Shown: positions 22,880 through 35,900 of the stretch, piece by piece
Numbering within the stretch: position 1 is the first letter of the stretch
How the letters are laid out: each line of letters begins with the position of its first letter
DNA from: Luscinia megarhynchos
Lineage: Eukaryota > Chordata > Aves > Passeriformes > Turdidae
Direction: 5' to 3'
Length of the DNA stretch: 64,000 nucleotides
Assembly: GCA_034336665.1 (NCBI GenBank)
Contig: JAPFBE010000032.1
Location: 496,001-560,000 of the forward strand
Translations under genes and position numbers: made by a program
The notes under the pieces: model-generated
What the model saw: the letters and a program-made list of their open reading frames with translations, nothing else
Database searches by the model: none
What the model was told of the DNA's origin: nothing

Positions 22880-23590
22880 CTCTTTAAAGTTTTATTCATT
22901 CACTCAACCCTTCCACTAGATTGTGGTCTCCATGGAGTATGTAAATCCTGACTTATACCCAACTGTTTACTAAGTTGCTGTAACACTTCAGATATAAAAT
23001 GAGGTTCCCTATCAGATAACATCTCTATAGGCACTCTGAACCTGAGTATGATCTCTTTGAGAAGTATGTTAGAAACTTCTCTAGCCCTGTTGGTGCAGCA
23101 GGGGAAAGCTTCTGGCCACTCGGAAAAGGTATCCACTATTACTAGGAGATACCTGTATCCTTGTTGGCATGGTAGCTCAGAAAAATCAATTTGCCAGTAC
23201 TCCCTGGGAGTGTTTCCACTTTTAGCAATCCCCGTAGGTGGTCTTTTTGAATTCAAAGGATTATTTTAAAGACATATCAGGCATTTTTATGTAATAGACC
23301 TGACAATTTTTGTCATCCGAACACCAAGTATCTGAGTCCATAGACTTGTCATCATAGCATCAATTCCCCAGTTGGGTTTGCTGGTGTTTCTCTTTTATAA
23401 TTTGTAACATCAGTTGTGGTAGGACTATGACCTGGTTGTTGGGAGTTCCCAGCCATCCACTCTCTTTATTCTGGGCTTTTAGATAAGTAGCTAATTTTAA
23501 ATCTGCTTGACTATATCCAGGGCTACCTTCTGGCAGTGATGTAGCTTTATTAGGTATTAACGGTAGGATGCCATATTGTGCAACCTCTCA
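22880..23590 (-). pseudogene. Class I ERV integrase
   Basis: ORF 22900-23256 carries WQIDFSELP (first catalytic Asp), a YLLVIVDTFSEWPEAFP block typical of gammaretroviral integrases, SDREPHF (second Asp) and SGRVE (Glu at the very end). The zinc-finger part upstream is broken by stops in 23257-23590. The C-terminal domain is decayed in 22400-22880. Confidence 0.85.
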
Positions 23591-24093
23591 TGCTGCTTTA
23601 TCTGCAAGTCTATTTCCTATATGAATTCGGGAATCACCACACTGGTGTGCCTTGCAGTGTAGTACAGTCACTTCTTTGGGCAGTTGGATAGCATCGAGAA
23701 GGGACAATATTTCTTGTTTATATTTAATGGGAGATTCTTGTGCTATTAATAGGCCTCTTTCTTTCCATATAGCTCCACGGGCATGAACAATGCTAAAAGC
23801 ATATTTCAAGTTGGTCTTTTTCCTGTTGCAAATTTCAGGTCTCTCCATAGGGCTATGAGCTCTGCCCCTTCTGCTGAGGTGTCCGTGGGCAGTAGAGCAG
23901 CTTCTATTATCTTGGTTGACATGACTATGGCATAGCTGGCTCTTCGTTTTCCATCTTGCACCAAGCTACTTCCATCTGTAAAGAACTCTGTCTCCAGATC
24001 TTCAATGGGTGTGTCTTGTAGGCCTGGTTGCCTTGCATAAACTTGCTCAATTGTCTGTAAGCAATAATGGGTTAGCTGTTCGTCCCTTTGCAT
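23588..24093 (-). pseudogene. Class I ERV RNase H
   Basis: Two overlapping ORFs in different frames form the domain: 23806-24093 with TEFFTDGSSLVQDGKRRASY and AEGAELIAL (catalytic Asp and Glu), and 23588-23848 with HARGAIWKERG, LHCKAHQ and GNRLADKAA (His and Asp). A frameshift near 23830 separates them. Confidence 0.85.
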
Positions 24094-25467
24094 CAGGGTG
24101 TTCAGGAATTAGGCTGGATTTACTGCTGTGGTTAATTTCGACTCCACATCTTCTTGCTCCATTAAAATAGTCTGATACTTCAGCATATGACTCAGGGAAA
24201 GCCAATGCCCCCCCCCTTTTTGTCCTAATACAGTGGTTACAGTGTGGGAAGTGTACACTGCTATCTTTTGTCCCAAAGTCAATTTCCTGGCGTCTTGGAT
24301 GAGGAGAACAGTCATCACTATGGCTTGCAGGCATCTGGGCCATCCGTGGCTGACCTTGTCAAGCTGTTTTGAAAAGTACCCCACAGGCCTCTTGAAGTCT
24401 TCTACCTTCTGAGCCAGAACTCCAAGGGCTAGGTGCTGTCATTCATGCACAAAAAGCTCAAAGGGTTTTGTTAAGTCTGGAAGTGCTAAGGCAGGTGCAG
24501 ACATCAGGGCCATCTTTAAGTCACAGAACGCATGTTCACTCTCAGGAGTCCAAATCAAAGGTCCTCCTGGGGCCTCCTTTAAAAGCTCATACAATGGTTT
24601 AACTAAAAATTCATAATTTGAAACCCACAATCTGCACCATCCAGCCATACCCAAGAATGCTCTTAAATCTCAGGGAGTCACAGCTTGGGGTACCTGGCAA
24701 ATGGCTTCTTTTCTCTCTGTTCCTTATTTCCATTGTCCTGATATTATTTCAAATCCTCGGTAGGTAACTTGCTGCTTCATTATCTAAGCTTTTTCCCAAG
24801 ACACTTTGTAGCCTCCTTGGCCTAGGAAATTTAGAAGACTGATAGTCAATTCCATACAATTTTCATTAGTTTCAGTTGCTAGCAAGATGTCATTAACATA
24901 CTGCAGGACCAACCATTCAGGGTTGTCCTTTTTCCAGACCTCTAATTCTTTTGCCAGTTGGTTCCCAAAAATCCTTGGACTATTTCTAAATCCTTGCAGT
25001 AACACAGTCCAGGTAAGCTGAGTCTTCTGGCCAGTTTAAGGATTTTCCTATTCAAAGGCAAAAATGCCCTGACTTTGCTTATTGAGAGTTATGCAAAAGA
25101 AAGTACCCTTCAGATCTGTTACTGTAAACCATTGGTGATATCCCATAAGGGTTGTTAACAGGGTATAAGGATTTGCTACAACAGGGTGGATATCCTGAAC
25201 TATTTCATTGATCACTTGTAGGTCTTGTACCAGCCTGTATTTATTCATCCCAAGCTTTTTAACTGGCAAAATAGGAGTGTTATATTCTGACTCACATTCT
25301 AAAATTTCAAATTCCCTGAAATTTTCTATTAGACTCTTGATTCCCCTTCTAGCTTCTAATTTTAAAGGATACTGCTTCCACCTAACTGGCTTTGATACAG
25401 GTTTTAGGGTAATGCTTACAGGCTGAGCTTGTTGGGAATAGCCTGGAGTTCCACTGGCCCAAACCAA
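24047..25467 (-). pseudogene. Class I ERV reverse transcriptase with mutated YVDD
   Basis: ORF 25048-25467 carries the KQYPLKLEARRGI block, then NTPILPVKKLG, YRLVQDL and the FTVTDLKGTFF region. ORF 24784-25005 has GFRNSPRIFGNQL and the active-site motif as YVND (24889-24900), one catalytic Asp changed to Asn. Thumb and connection continue in 24439-24654 and 24109-24384 (FSKQLDKVSHGWPRCL). Several indels and stops interrupt it. It is the same family as the plus-strand fragment at 8707-9200. Confidence 0.85.
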
Positions 25468-25740
25468 GGGTATTACTGCATTTTCTACTGCTTAACAGTA
25501 TTCCTCCAGAATTGTCTGGTTCTGGTGTTCCCTGCAACATAATAGTCCTTGCCTCAATGGCTTTAGTCTCGGGTACAAATAATTGTACTTCTCCATCTGT
25601 AAATACAATCTGAGCCTCCAATTTACTTAACAGGTCACTTCCCAAAAGAGGAACCAGACACTCCGACATATATAAAAGTTGGTGTGTTAACGTTATTTGG
25701 CTTAAATTTACAATCTTGCCTACAACTTTTCCACACAAAC
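25382..25740 (-). pseudogene. Class I ERV protease C-terminal part, provirus 5' truncation
   Basis: The ORF has PLLGSDLLSKLEAQIVF, the C-terminal helix of gammaretroviral protease leading into the RT linker. The active-site end, gag and 5' LTR are absent, so the provirus is truncated at about 25740, close to the PAIP1 promoter. Confidence 0.7.
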
Positions 25741-26080
25741 CCCTTTCTTGTGAAAAACCGCATATGCACAGTATGGTATGATACTTTTAAAAGCAGACAC
25801 CTGTAGCTACAGGCTTCCTAGCATGTGCAATCTTGGTCCTGTTACAGTCACAGTATGCTATTAGTTCCTGTAGGAAACAATTACAAGAGACTATTGTCTT
25901 TTTGAAAATGCCATTTCCAATCTTTTGTGATTTTTAAGGGAAGTGTGCCTCAAATACATCCCGAGGCCTCAGAACCAGCTGCTGACACAAACAAACCCCA
26001 AACTTGTTTGTTGTTGGAAGTCCAGCCCGTGTTGGTGGAGAAGAGGGAGAAGCTGACTCATCAATTATGAACAGGTGAGG
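25741..26080. other. Unassigned sequence upstream of the PAIP1 CpG island
   Basis: No ORF, LTR boundary or repeat is visible. It may hold distal promoter sequence of PAIP1. Confidence 0.5.
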
Positions 26081-26900
26081 TTGGCTACGCAGCCCGACAT
26101 CCAGGCGAGAGCCTTTAACCCCTAACAGCCGAGCTGATGGGGACAACTCTCACAAATACCTCGCCTGACCCAAACCTGCGGGTGACAGTGGCGCCTGGCG
26201 GGCCGGAGTCTCCTCCCCCTCCCGGCGGCGGGTGGTGCTAGGCCTCAGTGCCACTGAGGTTGCTATGGCGACGAATGTTGAGAGGTCGCGAGGGGGCGCT
26301 GTGAGCCGCCCTGGGTCGCGACCATCGCGGCGGTGTATGTGGGGGTGAAACTGAAAGTGAAGTGCTCGGGCCGCGGCGAAGCGAGATTGAGTCGCTGGCT
26401 CCTTCCCATGAGCGCCTGAACCACCCCGACCCGAGTATGTCGGATAGTTTCGACCGAGCTCCAGGTGCTGGCCGGGGCCGGGGTCGAGGTGGTGCTGCTC
26501 TCAGCGGCGCGGACGCGTCGAAGAGCGGTGGTGAGGCTTGTCTTGGGCGTACTGGTTCCCATAGTTCAGCCTCGGCCGAAAAGCAACATAAAAGGGGCGG
26601 CCTCTTGCTGCAGCAGGAACCGTTGCGACCTCCGAAAACAGCGCCGCTGAGCACCGGAAACGCAGGTACTGGCCGCCGTGCAGAGGCCCCTTCCCCGCCC
26701 TTCCAGAGGTCCCCGGTGCCGAAGGTTTTGAGGTGTGGCCCCCTAAAGTTCGCTGTGCTCCCATTCTTTGTGCACAGTGCCCTGCTCCTGCTTCCCTTGC
26801 TGCTCCGGCACCCCTCACCCCCATTCCCGTCGCCGTCTCACTGATAGTGGAGCCCTGAGGCTTCCCACACACACCTCCCTTTGGCCTAGCCACGAGGCCA
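26081..26900 (+). promoter_or_regulatory. CpG island promoter of PAIP1
   Basis: CpG density rises sharply across this stretch while flanks are AT-rich. It surrounds exon 1 and its ATG at 26437. No clear TATA box is seen upstream, as usual for a housekeeping CpG-island promoter. The transcription start is not determined. The ORFs on the opposite strand are composition artefacts. Confidence 0.75.
26437..26665 (+). CDS. PAIP1: PAIP1 coding exon 1
   Basis: Codes for residues 1-76 plus one base, with donor CAG|GTACTG. The region is rich in Gly, Arg, Ser and Pro and probably disordered. Confidence 0.9.
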
Positions 26901-29900
26901 CGTACTTTCTCCCACCCCACGCACCTAAGGGGTTAGAGGCCACCGCATGGAGATGAGCTGCGTAGGGGGCCTGGCAACTGCACTTTTCCTTAGATGAGCA
27001 GTCATGTTTCTGGGCTATGGACCTGTGCCCAAGTAAAGGTATGATGTACCGTTGTAGCCTGCTTGCACCGTTTCTCTGTCTGTCCCTCCCTCCGTTTCTG
27101 TGCCCACACATCTGTATGTATGCGTTTTAGCCATTTGTTCATCTGGCTGCAGATGTTCTCATTCTTCCCCTTACAGAAGAATTCTCTAACTCTGGACTAA
27201 AGGTCTGACAAAAAAATAAACCCAACCCAACAGTAACATAAAGCATTATTTGTTGGTTACCTTTTTCAGGTAGATCCAGATTATGTTTTCAGTAAATCGA
27301 GGAGCTAATCTATAAACATGAATTTGGAAAATGTGGTTTAAAAAACACCATTTCATTGGATTATTTTTTTTAATTGTGTACAAAAATGATAATTAATTTT
27401 CTAAGGATTATGTTAAAAAATAGTGATTTGTTCCGTTTATTGACCTCTTTAGATTCTTGCCTTTACATATAATATCTATGAGAAAAACCCCAAGGCAGCA
27501 AGAATATCATAAGAAAATTTACTAGTTTCTCAGGTTAGCTCTTAGAAAACGTTTTCATGGGGAAAGAGAGGACTCTCTTTCACCCTTCTTTTGGTCACCT
27601 TCACATGAACATTAATTGTGTTCACTTTCTGTCATGTAGAAAGGTGCCTAGAGTTTGCTCAAGTGAAAGCTTAATATATATATTTGAAGTATAGGATGAT
27701 AGAATGGTTTGGGTTGGAAGGGACCTTAAAGACCATTTAGTTGCACCTTTCTGCCATGGGCCAGAACACCTTCCACTAGACCAGGTTGCTCCAAGCCCCA
27801 TCCAACCTGGCCTTGAACACTTCCGGGAATGGGGCAGCCACAGCTCTTCTGGGCAACCTGTGCCAGGGCTTCACCACCCTCACAGGGAAGGATGTCTTCC
27901 TAATATCCAATCTAAACCTACTCTTTCAGTTTGAAGCCATTCCCCCTTATCCTATCACTCCATGACCTTGTAAAAACTCCCCCTCTGGCTTTTTTGTAGG
28001 CCCCCCACCAGGTACTAAAAGGCCACTATAAGGTTTCCCCAGAGCCTTCTATTCTCCAGACTGAAAAATCCCAACTCTCTCAACCCGTCTCCATAGCAGA
28101 GGTGCTTCTGCCCTCTGATCATCTTCATGGCCCTCCTCTGGACTTGCTCCAGCAGGTCCACATCTTTGTTGTGTTGGAGGCCCCAGAACTGGATGCAGTA
28201 CTCCAGGTGTAGTCTCACAAGAGCAGCACAGAGGGGCAGAATCACCTCCCTCACCCTGCTGGTCATGTTTTGGTTTTTTTATATAGCCCAGGACAACATT
28301 GGCTTTCTGGGCTGCAAGTGCATGTTACCAGCTTATGTTGAGCTTCTTGTCAACCAACACCCTCAAGTCTTTCTCCCCAGGGCTGCTCTTGGCCCATTCT
28401 CTGCCCAGCCTGTACTTGTGCTTGGGATTGCCCCAACCCTGGTGCAGGACCTCGCACTTGGCCTTGTTGACCTTCATGAGGTTCCCATAAGTCCATCTCT
28501 CATGTCTCTCCAGGTCCCTCTGGATGGCATCCCTTCCCTCCAGCATGCTGACTACACCACACAGCTCTGTGTCATCAACGAACTTACTGAGGGTGCCCTT
28601 GATCCTGCTGTCCATATCACCAACAAAGATGTTAAACAGCACTGGTCCCAGTACCGACCCCTGGGGAAGGTCACTTGTCACCGGTCTCCACTTAGACATT
28701 GAGCTGTCGACCACAACTCTGAGTGTGACCATCCAGCCAGTTCTTTGTCCACCGAGTGGTCCATCTGTCAAATCTATGTCTCTGCAGTTTAGAGACAAGG
28801 ATTTTGTGTGGGACAGTGTCAAATGCTTTGCACAAGTCCAGGTAGATGATATTAGCTGCTCTTCCCTCATCCACCACTGCTGTAACCCTATTGTAGAAGG
28901 CCACAAAATTTGTCAGGTAGGACATACCTATAAGAAGATTTTCTTGTTGCCCTTGATGCCCTTGACCAGTTTTAATTCTCTCAGGGCTTTTGCTCTCCTA
29001 ACCTGATCCCTGGCTGCTTGGACAATCTGTCTTCCTCTCAGGCTACCTGTCCCTTCTACCCTCTGTAGGCTTCCTTTTTGTGTTTGAGTTTGTCTAGGAG
29101 CTCCTTGTTCATCCATGCAGGTGTCTTCTGGCAATTTTGCCTGACTTCCTCTTTATTGGCATGCATCCCTTCTGAGCTTGGAGGAAAGTATATTTATAGT
29201 ATAAGTATATTTAAAGTCCAAAAAGAGATGTATTTGTTTTTGTGTACTCTGTGTGAATACATACTAATTTAGTGGTTTCTAAGAAAAAACATTAACAAAA
29301 ACCATTTATCAAAAACTTTTCAGAACACCTGCAACAGGCAAGAATTCCATCTGGATCACAAGAAAAAGTTTCAGTTCCTGATTCTGGACCAGAAATGGCT
29401 GAATATCAGGTGGCTGTGGCTCCTGTGGTAACATCAAAGTTGTCTGTTAAAGCACCTGAGTTTTATCCATCAGGATATAACCAGAACTTTGCAGTGAGTG
29501 TTAGTCTTCTCTTCTTAGTATATGCCAATTTACTTCTATTCAGTTTTATAATGTATCTTGTGTATCAGATAACTTGAATGCTGCATTTGCTGAAGAGATT
29601 TCAAAAGTTTGGATGATAACCTCCAGTCAGAATGTTGTGATAAGTGAATGTTATACTGTGAGAGCCTTTAGTATTTTGCTTGAAGTTTGCTCCAGATAAC
29701 TACATTCCTTATTGATTACACCCAACATCAGCGTAAGCTTTTTCACAGCTACCTCTGTTATATCTGCACTGCATTTTCATTAAAAACTTAGCTGCCCTTT
29801 TATTCAGATTGCATAAGTAGGTGGGAACTATTGCTTTTACAAATACAATAAAATTATAATAAACAATTATGCTGAAAGAAGTATATTTTTAATAACTTAG

Positions 29901-32900
29901 GAAAAAATACTTGATTTGAGTGCTAAACATGGTGATTTGGAATTTTGAAGGGTTTTTTTCTCACCAGTAAAATCGATGTTATCTGGATGTTACCAGCTTT
30001 GCCAGCTTACTGAATAAAATCACCGTCCTGAATAATAGAAGCCCATAATCATATACAACCATTGACAAATGCCAGTACAAACATACTTCTGTGAATGGAT
30101 AATCTAGGAGGAAAAAATACTACTTTGCCCCAGTACATGTTATATGGTTTCTATGAATAAAGAAAAAAATGCCATTTGGGATGGCATGAGTGTGCATATG
30201 TATAATTACAAAGTTTTGATTCCAGCAATGTTGCTTTTTTTTGCAAAAACAGGTATGTTGTAGGAATATGTTATGAATACAAGTGACTCATCTGTTAATG
30301 AAAATAATGAAAAAATGGTAGCAAAACCTAGAACGTTTATTTGGAAGTATGTTGCAGGAACCCTAATCTAATCAGAGTATACTAGGGATAGAGTAGTGAT
30401 GTTTCAGACTTGTTAGTCATTCACTATTACCAAGTTTGGGGATTTTTTTTTTGGGTTTTTGTTTTTGTTGGGGTTTTTTTGGAGTTTTTTGTTTTGTTTT
30501 GTTTTTTTTACTTTAATAGCTGAATTAGTTTTGTAAACTGGGTCCATTTGCAATAAAAAATAAGGAAGTTAGCACACTTTACTATTACACAGATTTTTCA
30601 CCATGAGTTTTAAAATTTGAAACAAAGCAGTTTTGAGAAAATTCAGTTTTTCTTACAAGTAATACTTAGCTTTCATTTATAATGTTCCCTGAAATTTTTA
30701 GATCTGAAAATTCATGTTGTGTTTTGCTATTTATTAAACATTTATTGTTTTAGAAGTAATGTGTTGGTTGATTCCTTGTTTGATTGTACATTACTGTAAT
30801 TACTATGTGTGTCCATATAGCATTTGATTGTTAGATTATTTAATCTCCATTTAGTTCTGATACTCAAAATTATCAGCTACCTGTGAATATACTTTAAGGG
30901 CTACAGCATCCAAGGCATACTAGATTTTTCAGAAAAACTTTACCAGGACTTTGGGGAGGAAAGATTTCTGTGGGATTCTGTTTGCATACAGCTGTCCATC
31001 TAATTGGAAGTTATGGATATCTGCAGTAGAACTGGTGAGTAGATTTAGATTTGGATTGCCAGTAGGAAATGTCAGACTTGTTCTCTGGCATGGATATATG
31101 AGAATAATATGACTCTTACTCTATCAGAAGGGCATAATGATCTCAATTAATAGTTTTACGAGTGATATTTGTATTATCTTAGGTGGAATTTCCCCTCTAC
31201 CTCCTTTTATTTATTCAACTAATTTCCAAAAGGAAGCTAAGCATCCTCACTAGTGGGGTTTATACTTTTAGTCAAACATTAAGGTGCCAATTAAATCACC
31301 TATTCATGTCATATGAGGTTTGTACCTGTAAGAGTCTTTATACCTAATTTTGCATTAACTATTGTATACTTGCTGAGTAGGTATAATCTGAAGATAAAAC
31401 CCCAAAACTTAGTTGATACAGTATGTGGTTCTATCTCCTTAGTTAAAGCTTAAAATCTGCCAGTGAGAAACATGAGGGATTTATGTCTAGAAGTTACTGG
31501 ACAATCTAATTAGGTTTTAAATATTTATTGCTCCTAATTTAGGAATATACAAAATATAATAAAGTTTGAATTTTTATTTTTTTTCTCTCCAATTTGTTCT
31601 GTTCCTTGGCATAATTGCTAAAACCTAGAATGCCTTTGAAGTTGCATAATTAGTAGAGGTAGATGAATGTGGTGCTGAGTTTAGCCTCTGTGGTTAATCT
31701 TTAAATTACAAAATGGGAAGAGGAGTATGAATACAAGGACACCAGTATATCAAATGGGATTGGAGTCCCTTGCAGAACAAGAACGTTTCCTCCAAGAGTG
31801 AATTTTTATCAGGTGAGGATGAGAGAAATATGCCTTCCTCTCTACTAAATGAGGATCTCATAATAACCTGATGGCTTTCAGAAAGAGCAGCTTCTTTTAC
31901 TAGCTACAACAGCTGCATCCCCTGCAACTTGTATGGAAAATTTTCAAACAGGTTGTTGGAAGAGATACTAGTTGTGCTGTATGTGACTAAGCTGCAGTTT
32001 TTGCACAATAATGTCAGTTCTGTGCACCAAAATAGTTAGTTGTACAAAACTTTTACTGAGCAATTTGAAATTGCCCAGTAAATTTTGATTTCATTTAGAG
32101 AAATAGAATATTTAGCAGGTTAGAGGCTTGTTAGCTTTTATTCTTTGGCTTCATAAGCTCTAAACCATTAGAATTATAGAATAATTTAGGTTGGAAAGGA
32201 CCTCTGAAATTCCTCTGGTCCGATCCCAACTCAGAAGGTTGTTGAAGGCTTTATCCTTATGAGTAATAATGGTTTGCCACCATTTCCTTAAATCCATATT
32301 TTTTTTCCTATATTCTGCTGGGCCACATTAACTTTGTCTTCAGTATTATTCACTGGGCAAATATTCTACTTAATTAAATATCATATGAAACCTTTCTAGT
32401 TTTTCTTCTGTTATATTGATGTGTCCCCCATTAGCTTAAGTTGTATACTCTTACAACACTGGTCTTTAAAGAATTTTCGAAAATCTGAATTTTTCCCCAC
32501 ACATTCTTAGAGGTTGTGAAATTAATGCCAATACTTGATTTTCAGCAATGTATATCTGTCTTTCTACACAGTTTGTATCCAGAGCTTTTATCTTTCACAG
32601 ATCCATGTTGCTTTGCAGTAGAGAAGAGAATGAGGCATTTTGAAGGCAGAAAGTAAAGGATATCTCTTCATTAAGGGAGGGATGGTGGGAAGAGGGAGAA
32701 TGTAATTATAAACCTTATCAGTGTATTTATGTCCACTAAGTAAAGAAAAAGTGGTTATCATTTTTAGCTTGATTTTTCATTACAGTAGATATAATTAAAT
32801 CTTTTTCAAATTAAATAGATCAGTTGAGAATTCTGCTATCTTGTATGTTACCCTTATGTCTTGAATCACTAATTATGTCAGCTCTTTAGCAGTTCCCTCT

Positions 32901-35900
32901 TCAGGTTCCTGCTTGCTCTTCTGAGATCTCATGAGATACTTTTCACAATCTTTTGTACAGTATGAAAAGGTGAATTATTGGTACTGTGTTATTACTAGTT
33001 ACATCACAAAGTATGTTGCTTCCTATGCTATTCCTCATATACTAGCATTTTAATTATCCAGGACAGCATTGACTTTAGAGACTGTTACATACATTCATTT
33101 TTGAATGGACAAAATTAGTGGATTGCCCCTGGTTGAATGCCAGGCACCCACCAAAGCTTCTCTCTCCCTCCTCTCCACAGCTGGACAGGGTAGAGAAAAT
33201 ATAACAAATGTCCATGAGTTGAGGAAAGGACCAGGAGGAAATCACTCACCAAATACTGTTCATGAGCCAAACAGGCTTGAATTAGAGATATGAATTTAAT
33301 TTATTACTAACAAAAATCAGAGCAGGATAATGAGAAGTAAAATAAGACCTTAAAAACACCTTCCCTCCCTTTACTAGCATTACCTTCTCCACCCCTATTG
33401 GCACAGGGAGACCGGAATGGGGGTATGTTGGAGTCAGTGAGTCGAGGGGCGGAATAAGAAATACTAAAAGTATGTTGAACACTTTAATTTATTAAAAAAT
33501 CAGACAACTTTTTGGCTGTGTATGCAGGGCCATTATCTATCTTTACTTCTTGAGGCACACTTAGTGAAGCAAAAGCTTGCAAAAAATGTTGACACAAGTG
33601 GTTGGCTGTTTTTCCTGTATGTAGGGAGGCATAAACTGCACTTGAAAAGGTGTCTACTGACACATGGATGTTTTTAAATTTCTTAAAAGATGGGTATTTA
33701 GTAATATCTGTTTGCTATAATTTAAAGCTTTGCAATCCTCGTGAATTGACCGCTCCTGTTGAGACAGGAGGTTGGACTAATTGACAGTTAGGACAGGCAC
33801 TTATAATTGCTTTTGCCTGATATTTTGAAAGGTGGAAGGTCTGCAGAAGTGCCTGTGCATTTTGGTGAAAGAAAGCATGACTTAGCTTTGCTTGCTTAAA
33901 AATGTTGGGCAGAGTGTTAGCAACAGCTACTGTTAATTTATCGGCTCTTGTGTTTCTTTCTGTTAGAAATCTTGGACGTGAAGAATGAGCCTTGATATGA
34001 GAAACAAAATATGGATTAGTTCTGTTTTGTAAAATAGCATAAAGACATGTAAGATCATGGCATAAATCATCATTGCTGACATCTTTTAAAATAGATTCTT
34101 TTATTTTTTGGACTATGTTAGCTACATATGAAGAGTCTGTGATCAAATTAAAAGGTTCTGAAAAAGCTGAAATGCTCTAACTACAGCTGCCAATTTTACA
34201 ACTTGATGTGAACTTTTCGCTGTCTGGATATCAGACTCCTATTCTTTAGTTTTTTGGTTCCGCCATGTGATTGCTGATTTGTGTGTTTTCCTTGAACTAT
34301 CAGTAAACACTGTGACAGCTTCTAGAGGCACTTCACTTAAATGGGTTTTTCTTTAAAACTTAATTTTGCTTGCAATAGTTTATGACTTGGGAGGTGAATA
34401 GAACAGACACCCAAAACATTTAACAATGCAATTTGCAAATCCTCTGATTTTTGCAAAGCCTAATTAAAATACTCTTTTTTCAAAGGCAAATAAATTATTG
34501 TGAAATCTCGACTTGCTATGGCAAACAACCTTTTCCTGGCTCTAATTACAATCTGAGCCAACATTTCCGTAGTGGTGAATATTGTCTTTGGGAATCTGTA
34601 AGGCAAAAAGACCCATTCTGTTATCAGCAAGGGGTCTCTTTTGGAAATGTCCCACTGAAACATGAGTCTATACAGTTGCATGTTTTTTTCCCAGAATTGC
34701 AAGGAAAAAAGGCAGTGATGATACACATCGATGAGCTTGTCTTGATTGAAGGGTTTCAGTAACTTTTACAAGGGCTTTTTGAGCTTCAGGTGTTAAAGAT
34801 CTTGGAGAGGTAATATCACAGTCCTCTCTGAGCAAATAAAAAACTGGAGCAAGTTCGTCATTGGTAATTCCTAAAGTGGCTCTGATCCAGTTGATTCCCC
34901 CTAAAAGTTGCTGCAGGTCTTGCAAGGTATTAACTTTAGTTTGAAGCTGAATCTTCTGAGGCTTGATAGATTGTTCTGTCATTCTCTACCCCAGGTACTT
35001 TAAAAAAAAGTGGGGGAATCAGCAGTATTGTAGAATTTTTTGTTAGATAATAGTCTAAGAAAAATATGAGGTTCAATTATATGGTATGCTTATGCTTTTG
35101 CTTTGTTTACTCAGTAGTACAAATTTGTCAATTAGCCAACTTAAAGTAAATGCTTAAGTGACTTCAGCTAATGTATTAAGTTTAAATACCATATGTCTGT
35201 CCAACATAACCCCAGAAAAACTTTTACTTGTTTAGCTATCCTTGTAGTTATATTATTAATGTAAATCTGTGTGTGCTTTGCCATGATAGCCATTTGTTCC
35301 TGAATGAAGTAGGTGAAGTTTTGCTTTGATAACCAGGTGAAAGGAGCAGGGCTGGCCAAGGCCCTCCTGAAATAGTCAAGGGCAAGACTGGGTTAGCCTG
35401 TGTTTGCCACCAAGAAGATTTTTAGCTCCGCTGCTGGATGCAACCCAGTAGGCATTAAGCGGTAGGGACACATGCCATGCCAGACCTTGATGAAAAGGAT
35501 GACCTCTGCTACCAGAGAGCCATCCAGGAGGGAAAAATAGGCCAAGTAGCCTGCAAGTGATATGAGTCACAGAATGGTTGAGTTTGGATGGTTTGTTTAA
35601 TGAATGGAATTTATCATCATGAGTGAAAAAGTTTTTTGGTGCTAATCATAGTGGCTTGTTATCTCCATGCATTTGACAGATAATTAATAAAGTTATTAAG
35701 GGAATCTTTATAGTTCTAAGAGGAGGGGGAGATGTTGGAGTCAGTGAGTTGAGGGTCTCTGAATTCTTCAGAGAGAAATCAGAGTGCAGGGATTGAATTA
35801 AAGCCTGTGGATGCATTGAAGTATATTAAGCCACTCACACATAAGGTAGAAGTTTAAGTGTAAGTTTTAGGATAAGTAAGTGAGTCAGTCAGTAAGTTTT

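Noticed and set aside
26238..26920. Long ORFs antisense to PAIP1 exon 1
   Set aside because: CpG-island composition lengthens ORFs on both strands; no splice or domain support.
28127..29006. Plus-strand ORFs of 191 and 160 codons
   Set aside because: They are antisense shadows of the CR1 ORF2 on the minus strand.
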